Both the position numbers and the translations under genes were made by a program. A DNA stretch of 32,096 nucleotides from Candidatus Blautia merdavium (GTDB lineage Bacteria > Bacillota > Clostridia > Lachnospirales > Lachnospiraceae): the NCBI GenBank assembly GCA_019119975.1, contig DWVZ01000075.1, positions 1 to 32,096 on the forward strand. Direction: 5' to 3'. The notes below the pieces were generated by a model. It saw nothing but the letters and a program-made list of their open reading frames with translations, made no database searches and was not told the DNA's origin. How positions within the stretch are numbered: the first letter of the stretch is position 1; each line of letters starts with the position of its first letter. Below, in pieces: positions 15,113 through 23,864 of this stretch.

Positions 15113-16219
15113 ATGAGACATGTACAGTTAATGATGAAACCAGCCTCCTCCAACTGCAATCTGCGCTGCAGATACTGCTTTTACTTAGACGAGTGCGAGA
15201 ACCGGGAAATACCTTCTTACGGGATCATGAAAGAGGAAGTGCTGGAAGAAGTGGTGCGAAAAGCGCTGGAAGCAGCAGAGGAAACCTGCACCTTTGGATT
15301 TCAGGGCGGAGAACCTACCCTGGCGGGGCTTCCTTTCTTTCAGAAATTTATAGAATACACAAAAAAATACAAAAAGCCCGGGGTCAGGCTTTACTTTGCC
15401 CTCCAGACCAACGGAACCCTGCTGGATGAGGATTGGGCGGCGTTTCTAGCGAAGAATCACTTCCTGGTGGGGATTTCCCTGGACGGCACCGGAGAGATCC
15501 ATGACAGAAACCGCTCGGAAAAGAACGGAAAGGGAACCTTTCGGAAAATCCTGAAAAACGCCCATATGCTGCAGAAAAAAGGGGTGGAGGTCAATATCCT
15601 CTGTGTGCTGACCAAGCAGAGTGCCCGCAGGATCACATCCATCTATCAGTTTCTGAAGAAAGAAGGGTTCTTTTATCACCAGTACATTCCCTGCCTGGAT
15701 CCTCTGGGGCAGGAGAGAGGGAAAAATCCCTGGTCCCTGACGCCCCAGGTCTATGAGGAGGCGCTGAAAAGTTTGTTTGACCTATGGTTTGAGGATGTGC
15801 GAAAAGGCGTGCGGGTATCGGTGCGGGAGTTTGACAACTGGCTTTCCATGCTGAAGGGCTATCCTCCGGAGGCATGTGCCCAGATGGGCAGATGCTCCAT
15901 GCAAAATATCGTGGAAGCCAACGGAGACATTTACCCCTGCGATTTCTATGTGCTGGATCCCTACCGGGCGGCGAATATCCTGGATGAGAAGTTTCAGTTC
16001 TTCCAGGGGATTCCCGGTGAACTGCCTTTTTTCCGGGAGGAGAAGGGCAGAGGAGACCATTGCAAAGAGTGCCGCTGGTATCCCCTTTGCCGGGGCGGCT
16101 GCCGCAGGGATTATATAGAGGATGAGAAAGAACGGAGAAATTATTTCTGTGAGGCTTACCGTGGCTTTTTTGCATATACCATTGAGCGTATGGAGTGGCT
16201 GGCGGCTTCCATGCCATAA
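15113..16219 (+). CDS. Anaerobic sulfatase-maturating enzyme (radical SAM/SPASM)
   Basis: Converts the active-site Cys (or Ser) of sulfatases to C-alpha-formylglycine without oxygen. 368 aa, the usual anSME length. Radical SAM cluster ligands Cys15, Cys19, Cys22 in CNLRCRYC; glycine-rich FGFQGGEPTLAG; C-terminal SPASM region with the auxiliary-cluster cysteines (CAQMGRCSMQNIV, GDIYPCDFYVLDP, CKECRWYPLCRGGC, FCEAYRGFF). The Asp in CDFYVLDP is where anSME places its catalytic base. The start ATG at 15113 has only a loose ribosome site (AAGGCGG, rather far). Its likely substrate is the Cys-type sulfatase encoded at 19621-21069. Oxygen sensitivity of the clusters fits an anaerobe. Confidence 0.94.
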   Translation: MRHVQLMMKPASSNCNLRCRYCFYLDECENREIPSYGIMKEEVLEEVVRKALEAAEETCTFGFQGGEPTLAGLPFFQKFIEYTKKYKKPGVRLYFALQTNGTLLDEDWAAFLAKNHFLVGISLDGTGEIHDRNRSEKNGKGTFRKILKNAHMLQKKGVEVNILCVLTKQSARRITSIYQFLKKEGFFYHQYIPCLDPLGQERGKNPWSLTPQVYEEALKSLFDLWFEDVRKGVRVSVREFDNWLSMLKGYPPEACAQMGRCSMQNIVEANGDIYPCDFYVLDPYRAANILDEKFQFFQGIPGELPFFREEKGRGDHCKECRWYPLCRGGCRRDYIEDEKERRNYFCEAYRGFFAYTIERMEWLAASMP

Positions 16220-16328
16220 AGAATCCGGTTCCATTTTTGCTGTTTTTGGGAATATTTTACAGTATAATTTTCAGTAAAGTAAAATGCAGGGAAAATGTGC
16301 CATATTTTTTTGTAGAAATTAAAAAAAA

Positions 16329-16360
16329 TTGTGGAAATTATATGTGGATAATTATATAAT
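16329..16360 (+). promoter_or_regulatory. Possible glgC promoter
   Basis: A perfect TATAAT (16355-16360) lies 33 nt before the glgC ATG. The nearest -35 candidate, TTGTGG (16329-16334), is 20 bp away, longer than ideal. The rest of the 174-bp gap after anSME is A/T-rich with no clear terminator. Confidence 0.45.
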
Positions 16361-16393
16361 GGGATATATGCAAGAAGAAAGTGAGGTCTGGCT

Positions 16394-17533
16394 ATGAAAC
16401 AGAACAACATGTTAGCAATGATTCTGGCAGGCGGAAGAGGAAGCCGTCTCCATGAACTGACAAACAAAGTTGCAAAACCTGCCGTTTTCTATGGCGGCAA
16501 ATATCGTATTATTGATTTCCCGCTGAGCAACTGTGCCAACAGCGGTATTGATGTGGTGGGCGTGCTGACCCAGTATGAATCGGTTCTCCTGAACAGCTAT
16601 GTGGCAGCAGGACGCCGCTGGGGTCTTGATGCAAAGGAAAGCGGAGTGTACGTGCTTCCTCCCCGTGAAAAAGCAGATGCCAATCTGGACGTTTACAGAG
16701 GAACCGCAGATGCGATTTCACAGAATATTGACTTTATCGACAGTTATTCACCGGAATACCTGCTGATCCTTTCCGGCGACCATATTTACAAAATGAACTA
16801 TGCGAAGATGCTTGCCTACCATCAGGAGTGCAATGCGGACGCAACTATCGCGGTAATCGAAGTTCCTCTGCGTGAAGCCAGCCGTTTCGGTATCATGAAT
16901 GCAGATGAGACCAACCGTATCTATGAATTCGAGGAAAAACCGGAGAAGCCGAAGAGCAATCTGGCTTCCATGGGTATCTATATCTTTAACTGGAAAGCAC
17001 TGAGAAAACTCCTTGTGGAAGATATTAAAAATCCGGATTCTCACCATGATTTCGGAAAAGATATCATCCCGACTATGCTGGGTGAAGGCAAGAGACTTTT
17101 TGCCTATAAGTTCAAAGGATACTGGAAAGACGTGGGAACCATTGATTCTCTCTGGGAAGCAAATATGGACCTTCTGGGCAAGAACAACGAGCTGGACCTC
17201 AACGACCTTACCTGGAAAATCTATACCGAAGATACAGCTACCCTGCCTCACTATATAGGACCAGATGCCGAGATCAGCCGTGCCTTCATCAATCAGGGCT
17301 GCATCATTGAAGGCGAAGTGAAGAATTCTGTTCTCTTTACGGGAGCTACTGTAGCGGCAAATGCAAAGGTTATTGACAGTGTGCTGATGCCGGACGCAGA
17401 AGTGGAAGAAGGGGCAGTCGTAACCCGTGCCCTGGTGGCAGGCGGTGTGAAGATCGGCAAAAATGCAGTAGTAGGCAGTGCTGACAGCGAACACATCGAA
17501 CTGGTTTCCAAGCGTGTAAAGGGGGTAGAGTAG
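16394..17533 (+). CDS. glgC: Glucose-1-phosphate adenylyltransferase, catalytic subunit
   Basis: Makes ADP-glucose from glucose-1-P and ATP for glycogen synthesis. 379 aa. N-terminal nucleotidyltransferase domain with the intact catalytic loop [29 protein letters not shown], and Asp in [10 protein letters not shown]; the substrate-binding segments EEKPEKPKS and [15 protein letters not shown] follow. C-terminal left-handed beta-helix repeats cover about 290-375. Start ATG at 16394, ribosome site AGTGAGG. It is followed after 1 nt by glgD, giving the Firmicutes GlgC-GlgD heteromeric enzyme. Confidence 0.96.
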   Translation: MKQNNMLAMILAGGRGSRLHELTNKVAKPAVFYGGKYRIIDFPLSNCANSGIDVVGVLTQYESVLLNSYVAAGRRWGLDAKESGVYVLPPREKADANLDVYRGTADAISQNIDFIDSYSPEYLLILSGDHIYKMNYAKMLAYHQECNADATIAVIEVPLREASRFGIMNADETNRIYEFEEKPEKPKSNLASMGIYIFNWKALRKLLVEDIKNPDSHHDFGKDIIPTMLGEGKRLFAYKFKGYWKDVGTIDSLWEANMDLLGKNNELDLNDLTWKIYTEDTATLPHYIGPDAEISRAFINQGCIIEGEVKNSVLFTGATVAANAKVIDSVLMPDAEVEEGAVVTRALVAGGVKIGKNAVVGSADSEHIELVSKRVKGVE

Positions 17534-17534
17534 A

Positions 17535-18650
17535 ATGGGTAAAGCATTAGGAATTATTAATTTTGCAGGGAAACATATCTGGGTAGACGGACTTCAGTCC
17601 TACCGTCCGCTGGGTGCGCTTTCTTTCCTGGGGAGATACCGCATCATTGACTTTCCTATCTCCAATATGAGCAACAGCGGCATTGACCAGATCCAGGTTT
17701 ATATAAGCAGAAAACCACGTTCCATGGTAGAACATCTGGGAACCGGACGTCATTACAACATCAATTCCAAGAGAGGAAAACTGCGGGTGCTGTTTTCTGA
17801 AAACGGTGTGGAAAATGATGTATACAATACAGATATCGCAGCTTATCTTGAAAATATGAGATGCATCGAGGAGGCAAACTGCCCCTATGTAGTGATCGCG
17901 CCAAGCTATATGGTATACAGCGAGAATTACAGTACTCTGCTGAAGACCCATATCGAATCTGAGGCAGATATCACATTGCTGTACCACACAGTAGACAATG
18001 CAAGAGAAGCTTATTTTAACTGTAATGTTCTGGAATTAAACAAACAAAAAGGTGTTCTTTCCATTGAACAGAACCATGGAAATGCTAAGAACAGAAATAT
18101 TTTCATGGATACATATGTAATGAAGAAAGAACTGTTTCTTGACCTGGTACGCAAAGCAAAGAAGATGTCTTCTATGTTCACGCTGGCAGATATCGTGAAG
18201 GCAGAGTGCGGGGAACTGGACATCCGCGGCGTTTCCCACAGAGGATATTTTGCATCGATTACGGACTTCAAAGCTTACTATGACGCGAATATCTCTCTCA
18301 TTGATCTGAAAACAGCCAAGGGACTGTTTGATCCGGAATGGCCTATTTATACACGTACCAATGATTCCTGCCCGACACAGTATTTCGAGACCGGAAGCGT
18401 GAAATCTTCTGTGGTTTCCAATGGATGTCTGATAGAAGGAACAGTAGAAAACTCCGTCATCGGACGCGGCTGCGTGATCAAAAAGGATGCGGTAGTAAAG
18501 AACAGTGTTCTGCTTCCAGGATCCAGTGTAGGCGCAGGTGTACATGTGGAAAATTATGTTGTAGACAAGGATGCCAAGCTGATCCGCGGAAAAGAGATTG
18601 TTGCGGCTCCTGAAAATCCGGGCTATATCAAGAGAGGCGACGTTTTATAA
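17535..18650 (+). CDS. glgD: Glucose-1-phosphate adenylyltransferase, GlgD regulatory subunit
   Basis: 371-aa paralogue of GlgC that forms the heteromer with it. The fold is conserved (LGRYRIIDFPISNMSNSGI; YFETGSVKSSVVSNGCLIEG in the beta-helix), but the catalytic glycine-rich loop is absent: the protein opens MGKALGIINFAGKHIWVDG instead of a GGxGxRL motif. That is the GlgD hallmark and indicates a non-catalytic modulator. The ATG lies 1 nt after the glgC stop, with its ribosome site GGGGG inside the end of glgC. A terminator follows. Confidence 0.95.
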   Translation: MGKALGIINFAGKHIWVDGLQSYRPLGALSFLGRYRIIDFPISNMSNSGIDQIQVYISRKPRSMVEHLGTGRHYNINSKRGKLRVLFSENGVENDVYNTDIAAYLENMRCIEEANCPYVVIAPSYMVYSENYSTLLKTHIESEADITLLYHTVDNAREAYFNCNVLELNKQKGVLSIEQNHGNAKNRNIFMDTYVMKKELFLDLVRKAKKMSSMFTLADIVKAECGELDIRGVSHRGYFASITDFKAYYDANISLIDLKTAKGLFDPEWPIYTRTNDSCPTQYFETGSVKSSVVSNGCLIEGTVENSVIGRGCVIKKDAVVKNSVLLPGSSVGAGVHVENYVVDKDAKLIRGKEIVAAPENPGYIKRGDVL

Positions 18651-18691
18651 GACGCGCTGCGGGCATACGCTCGGCATGAAAAGCAAAAGTT

Positions 18692-18745
18692 AAAAAAAAC
18701 GGCAAAAGACATGAAAAATATAACATGCCTTTTGCCGTTTTTTTT
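18692..18745. terminator. Bidirectional terminator between glgD and the TSUP gene
   Basis: Stem CGGCAAAAG (18700-18708) / CTTTTGCCG (18729-18737), extended inside by CATG/CATG across one mismatch, with A8 on the left and T8 on the right. Genes on both sides converge on it. Confidence 0.9.
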
Positions 18746-18794
18746 GTGGTACGCCTGCAGGGCAGCCGTTGGGGAGCTGTAAGCCCGGCAGCTG

Positions 18795-19577
18795 TCACAG
18801 GAACTGATACATGTTGTGGAAGCAGATCAGGATAATGACGCACATCAGTCCCATGAACAGCCGGTCCACGACTGCGCTGCTGATCTTTGCGTTGATCTTC
18901 CTTCCTACTGCGCTTCCCAGCAGTCCGCACAGAATCATGCCGACCAGGAGCACCGGTGAGACTGCGGGGACAGTGCCGGTCACAATCGTGATCACCAGAC
19001 TGGAGATCTGGGACAGACAGATGATGTAAATAGAGTTCTGAGCGGCTACTTTCGTCTCCATGGAGAAGAAGTAGTACAGAACTACCAGGTTGATAGGACC
19101 GCCGCCAATGCCCAGGAAAGAGGACATGACACCCAGGCAGAGCCCGATCAGCAGGCAGACCGCCTTGCTGGTCAGCTTGAGGGTTGGGATTTTCTTCTTA
19201 AAGATGGTGTAGATCAAAGTGCCGATGGTGATGACTGCAAGTACGATAGCCTGCACTGCGCCTACCGTATCGCCATTGTCAAAAAGCGCTTTTACAGCCT
19301 GGAATCCTTGCTTTCCCACAATCCCGCCTATGATGGCGCCGATGCCCAGATAAGTGCTGATGCTGAGGTCGATGACAGATTCCTTATTCAGCCGGGATTT
19401 GATCACAGAATAACAGCTCATGGATAAAACGGTACATCCGGAGAGAAAGCTGATGGCGCTGACACTTAAAATACCTGCCGCGTCAAGCACCGGTTTGATG
19501 ACGACGCCTCCGCCGATGCCGCAGATCACGCCGATTACAGACGCGAGAAAACTAATGAGAAAAAATAACACTTCCAT
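18795..19577 (-). CDS. TSUP (TauE/SafE) family membrane transporter
   Basis: 260-aa membrane protein of the TSUP family, many members of which export sulfite, sulfoacetate or other sulfur oxyanions. It has about eight helices and the two family repeats: the first with CGIGGGVVIKPVLDAAG near residue 20, the second with LGIGGGPINLVVLYYFFSM near residue 155. AAGGAG lies about 11 nt before the ATG at 19575-19577. The sulfatase gene ends 43 bp upstream on the same strand, so the two are probably co-transcribed; removal of sulfate or sulfite released in the cytosol is the natural reading (inference). Direction and substrate cannot be read from sequence. Confidence 0.9.
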   Translation of the reverse strand: MEVLFFLISFLASVIGVICGIGGGVVIKPVLDAAGILSVSAISFLSGCTVLSMSCYSVIKSRLNKESVIDLSISTYLGIGAIIGGIVGKQGFQAVKALFDNGDTVGAVQAIVLAVITIGTLIYTIFKKKIPTLKLTSKAVCLLIGLCLGVMSSFLGIGGGPINLVVLYYFFSMETKVAAQNSIYIICLSQISSLVITIVTGTVPAVSPVLLVGMILCGLLGSAVGRKINAKISSAVVDRLFMGLMCVIILICFHNMYQFL

Positions 19578-19620
19578 ATTCTTTAATACTCCTTCTTTTT
19601 AATTTGTATATCTTTTGCCG

Positions 19621-21069
19621 TTATTCTCCTAAATAGGGAGGATACGGCATGCCTTTAAGCAGATGAGTCCCGTCGGAAAAGCCCTCCGGACGGTTTTTCA
19701 GTTCATGGATCAGCTGGCTCCTGAGGGTAAAGATCCGTTCCTGGTAAGCAGGGTTCAGGATTTGATTGTGCAGCTCATGAGGATCTTCCTCTGTGCGGAA
19801 GTACTGTTCAGTCCCGGTCTCTGTATACCAGATGAATTTGTCATAGGAGGTAGCGATCCAGTGGTTGGAAAGGGGTCCGTAGGAATGTTCTCCGTGAAGG
19901 GATGTGCGGATCTCCCTGGTGGTATCGGCAGTTAAGGGCAGCATACTTTTTCCATCCACAGAATCAGGGACAGCAGCATGCGCGAAATCCAGGAGCGTAG
20001 GCATGACATCCCGCAGTTCCACCACAGAATGACACACAGAGCCTGGCTGGATGCCGGGCAGGAGCTTCTCGTTTCCGGATAGGATCATGGGGATCCTGGT
20101 ACTTCCCTCGTAGGGGAGAGATTTCCGGAAAAAGTGATGGTCGCACAGTTCTTCTCCGTGGTCGGCGCAGAAGAGGATCAGGGTGTTGTCGTACAGTTCA
20201 TATTCCACCAGCGCCTGGATGAGACGCCCGATCTGATGGTCCAGATGAGTGATGCAGGCATAGTAGCCCACCTGCGCTTCCCGGATCAGTTCCGGATCCA
20301 TGGGACCGCATTTGGAATCAAAGACCCGTCCCTGGCTTTTCAGCAGTTCCTCTGACTCCCAGTCGCCCAGCGCCGGGGGTGTGAGGCATTTATGCTTATA
20401 CATATCGAAATAATAGGACGGCGCGTCAAAGGGCGGATGAGGACGCAGATAAGATGCCATAAGGAAGAACGGCTTTGTAGGATCCTTGCGCCGCAGGAAA
20501 TCAATGCTTCGGTCTGTGACCCAGTTGGTGGGGTGGTACTTCTCCTCATAGATCCAGGGGCGCGCCACCCAGCTGTTGCATTCCAGACCAGTATCGGTCA
20601 CGTCGGCATCCACGCCTGCCTGCTGTTTCAGCCAGTGGAAATAGTCGTCTGCATGCTTCTGGGATTCCTGCCAGGGCACGCTGGTATAGCGGGCGCAGTG
20701 GAGATAGCCGTCATGGAGTTCTACATTATGGAATCCCAGGTAATTGCGCAGAGGGTGTACGTGCATTTTGCCTACGCACTGGGTATAATAACCTGCTTTA
20801 GACAGTTCTCCCGCAAGGGTGTGTTCGTACTCCCAGGGGATCCCATCCTCATAGCCGGTCCTGCGGTGATGCTCCTGGGACATGCCTGTATGCAGCGCGG
20901 CACGGGCGGCAATGCAGCTGGGACAGGCGCTGTAAGCCCGGTCAAAAGAAACGCCTCTGCTTGCCAGCGTATCCAGATAAGGCGTTTTCACATCCGGATG
21001 GCCGGCGAATCCCATACAGTCTCCCCGCATCTGGTCGGTCATGATAAAGAGAATATTGGGCTGCTTCAT
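19621..21069 (-). CDS. Type I sulfatase, Cys-type, predicted cytoplasmic
   Basis: 482-aa sulfate ester hydrolase of the alkaline phosphatase superfamily. N-terminal metal site ILFIMTDQMRGD with Asp12; modification site Cys52 in SCIAAR (C52-x-A-x-R56, a variant of C/S-x-P-x-R where Ala replaces Pro); later metal residues in FCADHGEELCDHH. Substrate specificity cannot be assigned. The ATG at 21067-21069 has GGAGG about 7 nt upstream and starts MKQPNILFI with no signal peptide, so the enzyme should act on imported sulfated sugars. The frame opens 47 codons earlier with a hydrophobic segment, but without a ribosome site. anSME needed for its maturation is encoded at 15113-16219; the TSUP gene follows it. 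Confidence 0.94.
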   Translation of the reverse strand: MKQPNILFIMTDQMRGDCMGFAGHPDVKTPYLDTLASRGVSFDRAYSACPSCIAARAALHTGMSQEHHRRTGYEDGIPWEYEHTLAGELSKAGYYTQCVGKMHVHPLRNYLGFHNVELHDGYLHCARYTSVPWQESQKHADDYFHWLKQQAGVDADVTDTGLECNSWVARPWIYEEKYHPTNWVTDRSIDFLRRKDPTKPFFLMASYLRPHPPFDAPSYYFDMYKHKCLTPPALGDWESEELLKSQGRVFDSKCGPMDPELIREAQVGYYACITHLDHQIGRLIQALVEYELYDNTLILFCADHGEELCDHHFFRKSLPYEGSTRIPMILSGNEKLLPGIQPGSVCHSVVELRDVMPTLLDFAHAAVPDSVDGKSMLPLTADTTREIRTSLHGEHSYGPLSNHWIATSYDKFIWYTETGTEQYFRTEEDPHELHNQILNPAYQERIFTLRSQLIHELKNRPEGFSDGTHLLKGMPYPPYLGE

Positions 21070-21120
21070 AAGTTTCCTCCTTCTTATTAGAATTACCGGT
21101 ATTTGTTGGTTATAGCTAAG

Positions 21121-21149
21121 AATATACCTTTTTTTGCTGAAAAAAACAA
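21121..21149 (-). promoter_or_regulatory. Probable promoter of the sulfatase-TSUP unit
   Basis: On the minus strand TATATT (+ 21121-21126) with TTGTTT (+ 21144-21149) at 17 bp. This would give a leader of about 45 nt. Confidence 0.5.
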
Positions 21150-21394
21150 GTAAAGTGAACAGAAATGCAAACTTTATATCTAATAAGACACAAAACCTAA
21201 AAATGTACATTTTTTAGAGAACAAGGAAAAATAGAAAACTTCTACTGTATAAAATGATGAAAAGAATTGAACGCAGAGAAGAGGAAAAATGCTCTAAGTG
21301 TGTAAAATAGCGAAGGAAAGGAAGGTTCTATATGCATAATAACCAAATGAAATGGACGTTTGTGCAAATAGTGAAGTAAATTGTGTAAATACAA

Positions 21395-21443
21395 CCCCGG
21401 GGAAAGTGATATAATGGGTTCATAGGGGCAGAGACAATCTGCC
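21395..21443 (+). promoter_or_regulatory. Importer promoter -10 with flanking palindromes
   Basis: Perfect TATAAT at 21410-21415 with no convincing -35, so an activator is likely. CCCCGGGG (21395-21402) lies in the spacer and GGCAGA-N5-TCTGCC (21427-21443) overlaps the early transcript; either could bind a regulator. Confidence 0.5.
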
Positions 21444-21492
21444 AAAGAACTAAGTAATGTATCAAAATACAATTTTAAGGAGGTAATGTATT

Positions 21493-22824
21493 ATGAAAAA
21501 GAAATTAGTTGGACTGCTGTTATGTGCGGCAATGGTTGGAACAACAGTCCTGGCAGGATGCGGCGGTGACAGCGGCAGTTCAGACGACAGCTCAACAACC
21601 GAGGACAGCACTGCGACAGACGACGCAGAAGAGGAAAGCTCCGATGATTCTGCAGAAGGCGGAGCCAATTACGACGGAGTAGAGCTTACATACTGGTCCA
21701 TGTGGACAAACGCTGAGCCTCAGGGAAAAGTTATCCAGGAAGCAGTTGACGCTTTCCAGGAGCAGACAGGCGCAAAGGTTACCATCGAGTGGAAAGGCCG
21801 TGACATCAAGAACATTCTTTCTTCCTCTCTGGAAGCTGAGGAAAACATCGACCTGTTCGAAGACGACTACAACCGTATCGCAAACAACTACAAAGATTAT
21901 GTAGCAGATCTGACAGAGATGGCTGACGCAGCCGGCTATGCAGATCAGAGTTTCGCAGTATTTAATGATCAGGCAAAAGAATGGGCAGGATTCCTTCCCT
22001 GCGTGACAGAGCAGCCGCAGGTAGGCGGTATCTTCTACAATCAGGATCTGTTTGAAGAAGCCGGTATCACAGAGACACCTGCAACCTGGGATGAATTCCT
22101 GGATGCATGCAAGGCTTTAAAAGACAAAGATATTTCCCCGATGGCTCTGGACAGCACCTATGCTCCTTTCTTCTTCGGCTATCATCTGTCAAGATATATC
22201 GGACAGGATGCGACTGCTGAACTGGCTACCAGCGGCGGCTGGAGTGACAATGAAAAAGTGGCTCAGGCTGCGGATGATATGATTGAATTTGTAAAAGCAG
22301 GATATCTTGCAGACGGCGCTCCGGACGAATTCCCGGCAAGCCAGAACAAGATGGGACTGACCGAGGATGTAGCAATGGTTGTATGTGCGAACTATGTTAC
22401 ATCTGAAGTAAACAACAACACTGGCGTAGAACTGAACTGGGGTCTGTTTAATTATCCTTCCGTAGAAGGCGGCGCTGATTCCTCAAGCGCATATGCAGGC
22501 GCGAACTCTATCGCAGTTACCAAATACAGCGAAAACCAGCAGGCAGCTTTTGATCTGGCACTCTTCATCACATCCGGTGAATACGACCAGAAGATGGCTG
22601 ATACAGCAGGACAGATTCCGGCTGACCCGGCAAACACAGCTCCTGCATCCCAGAACGGTACTGTAGAAGTCCTGAACGCTACCACAGCTCCTCTGACATG
22701 GAACATGGGTCTCAATGCAAATGCGGACTTACTGTCCCAGATTCAGGAAAAAGTTGTAAAACTGTTTGAAGGCAGCTACAGCACAGGCGCTGATTTTGCA
22801 GCAGATATGGACAGCTTATACTAA
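21493..22824 (+). CDS. Sugar ABC transporter substrate-binding lipoprotein (CUT1 type)
   Basis: 443-aa extracellular binding protein anchored by lipid. Signal peptide MKKKLVGLLLCAAMVG with lipobox LAGC and lipidated Cys23, then an acidic Ser/Asp/Glu-rich linker (about 24-57) and a family 1 solute-binding domain (ELTYWSMWTNAEPQGKVIQE; WAGFLPCVTEQPQVGGIFYN; ETPATWDEFLDACKALK). AAGGAGG lies 8 nt before the ATG. It is followed by the two permease genes. The ligand is unknown; the divergent sulfatase and downstream HexNAc kinase suggest an amino-sugar-containing oligosaccharide (inference). In CUT1 systems a shared MsmK-type ATPase encoded elsewhere energises uptake, and no ATPase is present here. 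Confidence 0.94.
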   Translation: MKKKLVGLLLCAAMVGTTVLAGCGGDSGSSDDSSTTEDSTATDDAEEESSDDSAEGGANYDGVELTYWSMWTNAEPQGKVIQEAVDAFQEQTGAKVTIEWKGRDIKNILSSSLEAEENIDLFEDDYNRIANNYKDYVADLTEMADAAGYADQSFAVFNDQAKEWAGFLPCVTEQPQVGGIFYNQDLFEEAGITETPATWDEFLDACKALKDKDISPMALDSTYAPFFFGYHLSRYIGQDATAELATSGGWSDNEKVAQAADDMIEFVKAGYLADGAPDEFPASQNKMGLTEDVAMVVCANYVTSEVNNNTGVELNWGLFNYPSVEGGADSSSAYAGANSIAVTKYSENQQAAFDLALFITSGEYDQKMADTAGQIPADPANTAPASQNGTVEVLNATTAPLTWNMGLNANADLLSQIQEKVVKLFEGSYSTGADFAADMDSLY

Positions 22825-22843
22825 AATTGACTGAACTACCTGG

Positions 22844-22868
22844 AGGTGGCGCTTTTGCGGTGTCACCT
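22844..22868 (+). other. Imperfect hairpin between binding-protein and permease genes
   Basis: AGGTG (22844-22848) pairs with CACCT (22864-22868) and CGC with GCG inside, around a TTTT loop. No U tract follows. Such intercistronic stems often stabilise the upstream binding-protein mRNA so it outnumbers the permeases. Confidence 0.4.
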
Positions 22869-22934
22869 TCTTATTCTTCATCACAAGGGAAATTCCTTAC
22901 CTTTAAGTATGCTTAAGAAAGGTGATATGGAAAA

Positions 22935-23828
22935 ATGAAAAGAAAGAAATCATTTATTATCGCATTTATCCTTCCCTGCTTGCTGAGTTTGCTTATCATG
23001 TATCTGTATCCGGTGATCCGGACCGTGCTTATGAGCTTTTTCGGCATAGAGAGTGTGACGGCTTCTATGTCAGAGTGGACCTTTAACGGGCTGGATAATT
23101 ATATTAAGATTTTCGGAAGTCCTACTTTCCAGAGAGCCATGACCAATATGCTGCTGATCTGGCTGGTAGGCGGAATCATTGTTCTGTGCTTCGCACTGCT
23201 TTTCGCTGTTATCCTTACCAGCGGCATCCGCTTTAAGAAGTTCTTCCGCGCGGCGATCTATCTGCCGAATATCATCAGTGCGGTTGCTCTGGCTACCATG
23301 TGGATCCAGTACATTTACAATCAGGACTATGGTCTTCTGAATAAGCTTCTGGAAGCTGTGGGCCTGGAAGGCAAGAACTGGCTGGGTACGGACATGAAAT
23401 TCTGGGCAATGCTTTTTGCCTTTACCTTCGGAGCGGTAGGATATTACATGCTGATCTTCATCAGCGGTATTGAACGAATCCCTGAGGATTTATATGAAGC
23501 GGCTACCATCGACGGCGCTAATAAGGTAAAACAGTTTACCAGCATTACCATGCCTCTTCTGCGCAGTATCTTCAAGACAAACATTACCTTCTGGAGTGTA
23601 AACTGTATTACCTTCTTCATCTGGTCCAAGATGTTTGCACCGGTCAGCACAGAGGCTTCTACCATCGTGCCGGTTGTTTATCTGTATGATACCGTATTCG
23701 GTACCACAGGAAATGTTCAGAGAGATGCCGGCGCCGGCGCTGCGATCGGTGTAGTACTGGCTGTCTTTGTAGGTATTATTTACTTCATTATGAATAAGCT
23801 GATCAAAGACGATGATTTAGAGTTCTAG
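22935..23828 (+). CDS. Sugar ABC transporter permease 1 (MalF/UgpA-like)
   Basis: 297-aa inner-membrane permease with six helices; the first is at residues 6-29 (SFIIAFILPCLLSLLIMYLYPV). The ATPase-coupling EAA loop reads EAATIDGANKVKQFTSITMP, near residue 190-210. The ribosome site is modest (AAAGGTGAT, about 12 nt before ATG). It lies 110 bp after the binding-protein gene and 36 bp before permease 2, all on one strand, forming a CUT1 importer. Confidence 0.94.
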   Translation: MKRKKSFIIAFILPCLLSLLIMYLYPVIRTVLMSFFGIESVTASMSEWTFNGLDNYIKIFGSPTFQRAMTNMLLIWLVGGIIVLCFALLFAVILTSGIRFKKFFRAAIYLPNIISAVALATMWIQYIYNQDYGLLNKLLEAVGLEGKNWLGTDMKFWAMLFAFTFGAVGYYMLIFISGIERIPEDLYEAATIDGANKVKQFTSITMPLLRSIFKTNITFWSVNCITFFIWSKMFAPVSTEASTIVPVVYLYDTVFGTTGNVQRDAGAGAAIGVVLAVFVGIIYFIMNKLIKDDDLEF

Positions 23829-23864
23829 TGATAAGCAGTACGAAACACAGAATGGAGTGAAAAA

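Larger units (their letters stand above)
21070..21492. other. Divergent regulatory region between sulfatase and sugar importer
   Basis: 423 bp, A/T-rich, no gene. It contains the sulfatase promoter (minus), the importer promoter (plus), an 8-bp palindrome CCCCGGGG (21395-21402) just upstream of the importer -10, and a GGCAGA-N5-TCTGCC dyad (21427-21443) just after its predicted start. I see no clear catabolite-responsive element. The divergent layout suggests joint regulation. Confidence 0.6.

Noticed and set aside
16748-17494. 248-codon open frame opposite glgC
   Set aside because: Shadow of a highly conserved gene; no ribosome site or motif.
21070-21210. 47-codon N-terminal extension of the sulfatase with a hydrophobic segment that could act as a signal anchor
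   Set aside because: GGAGG directly precedes the ATG at 21069, the sulfatase fold starts there, and a promoter is predicted inside the extension.
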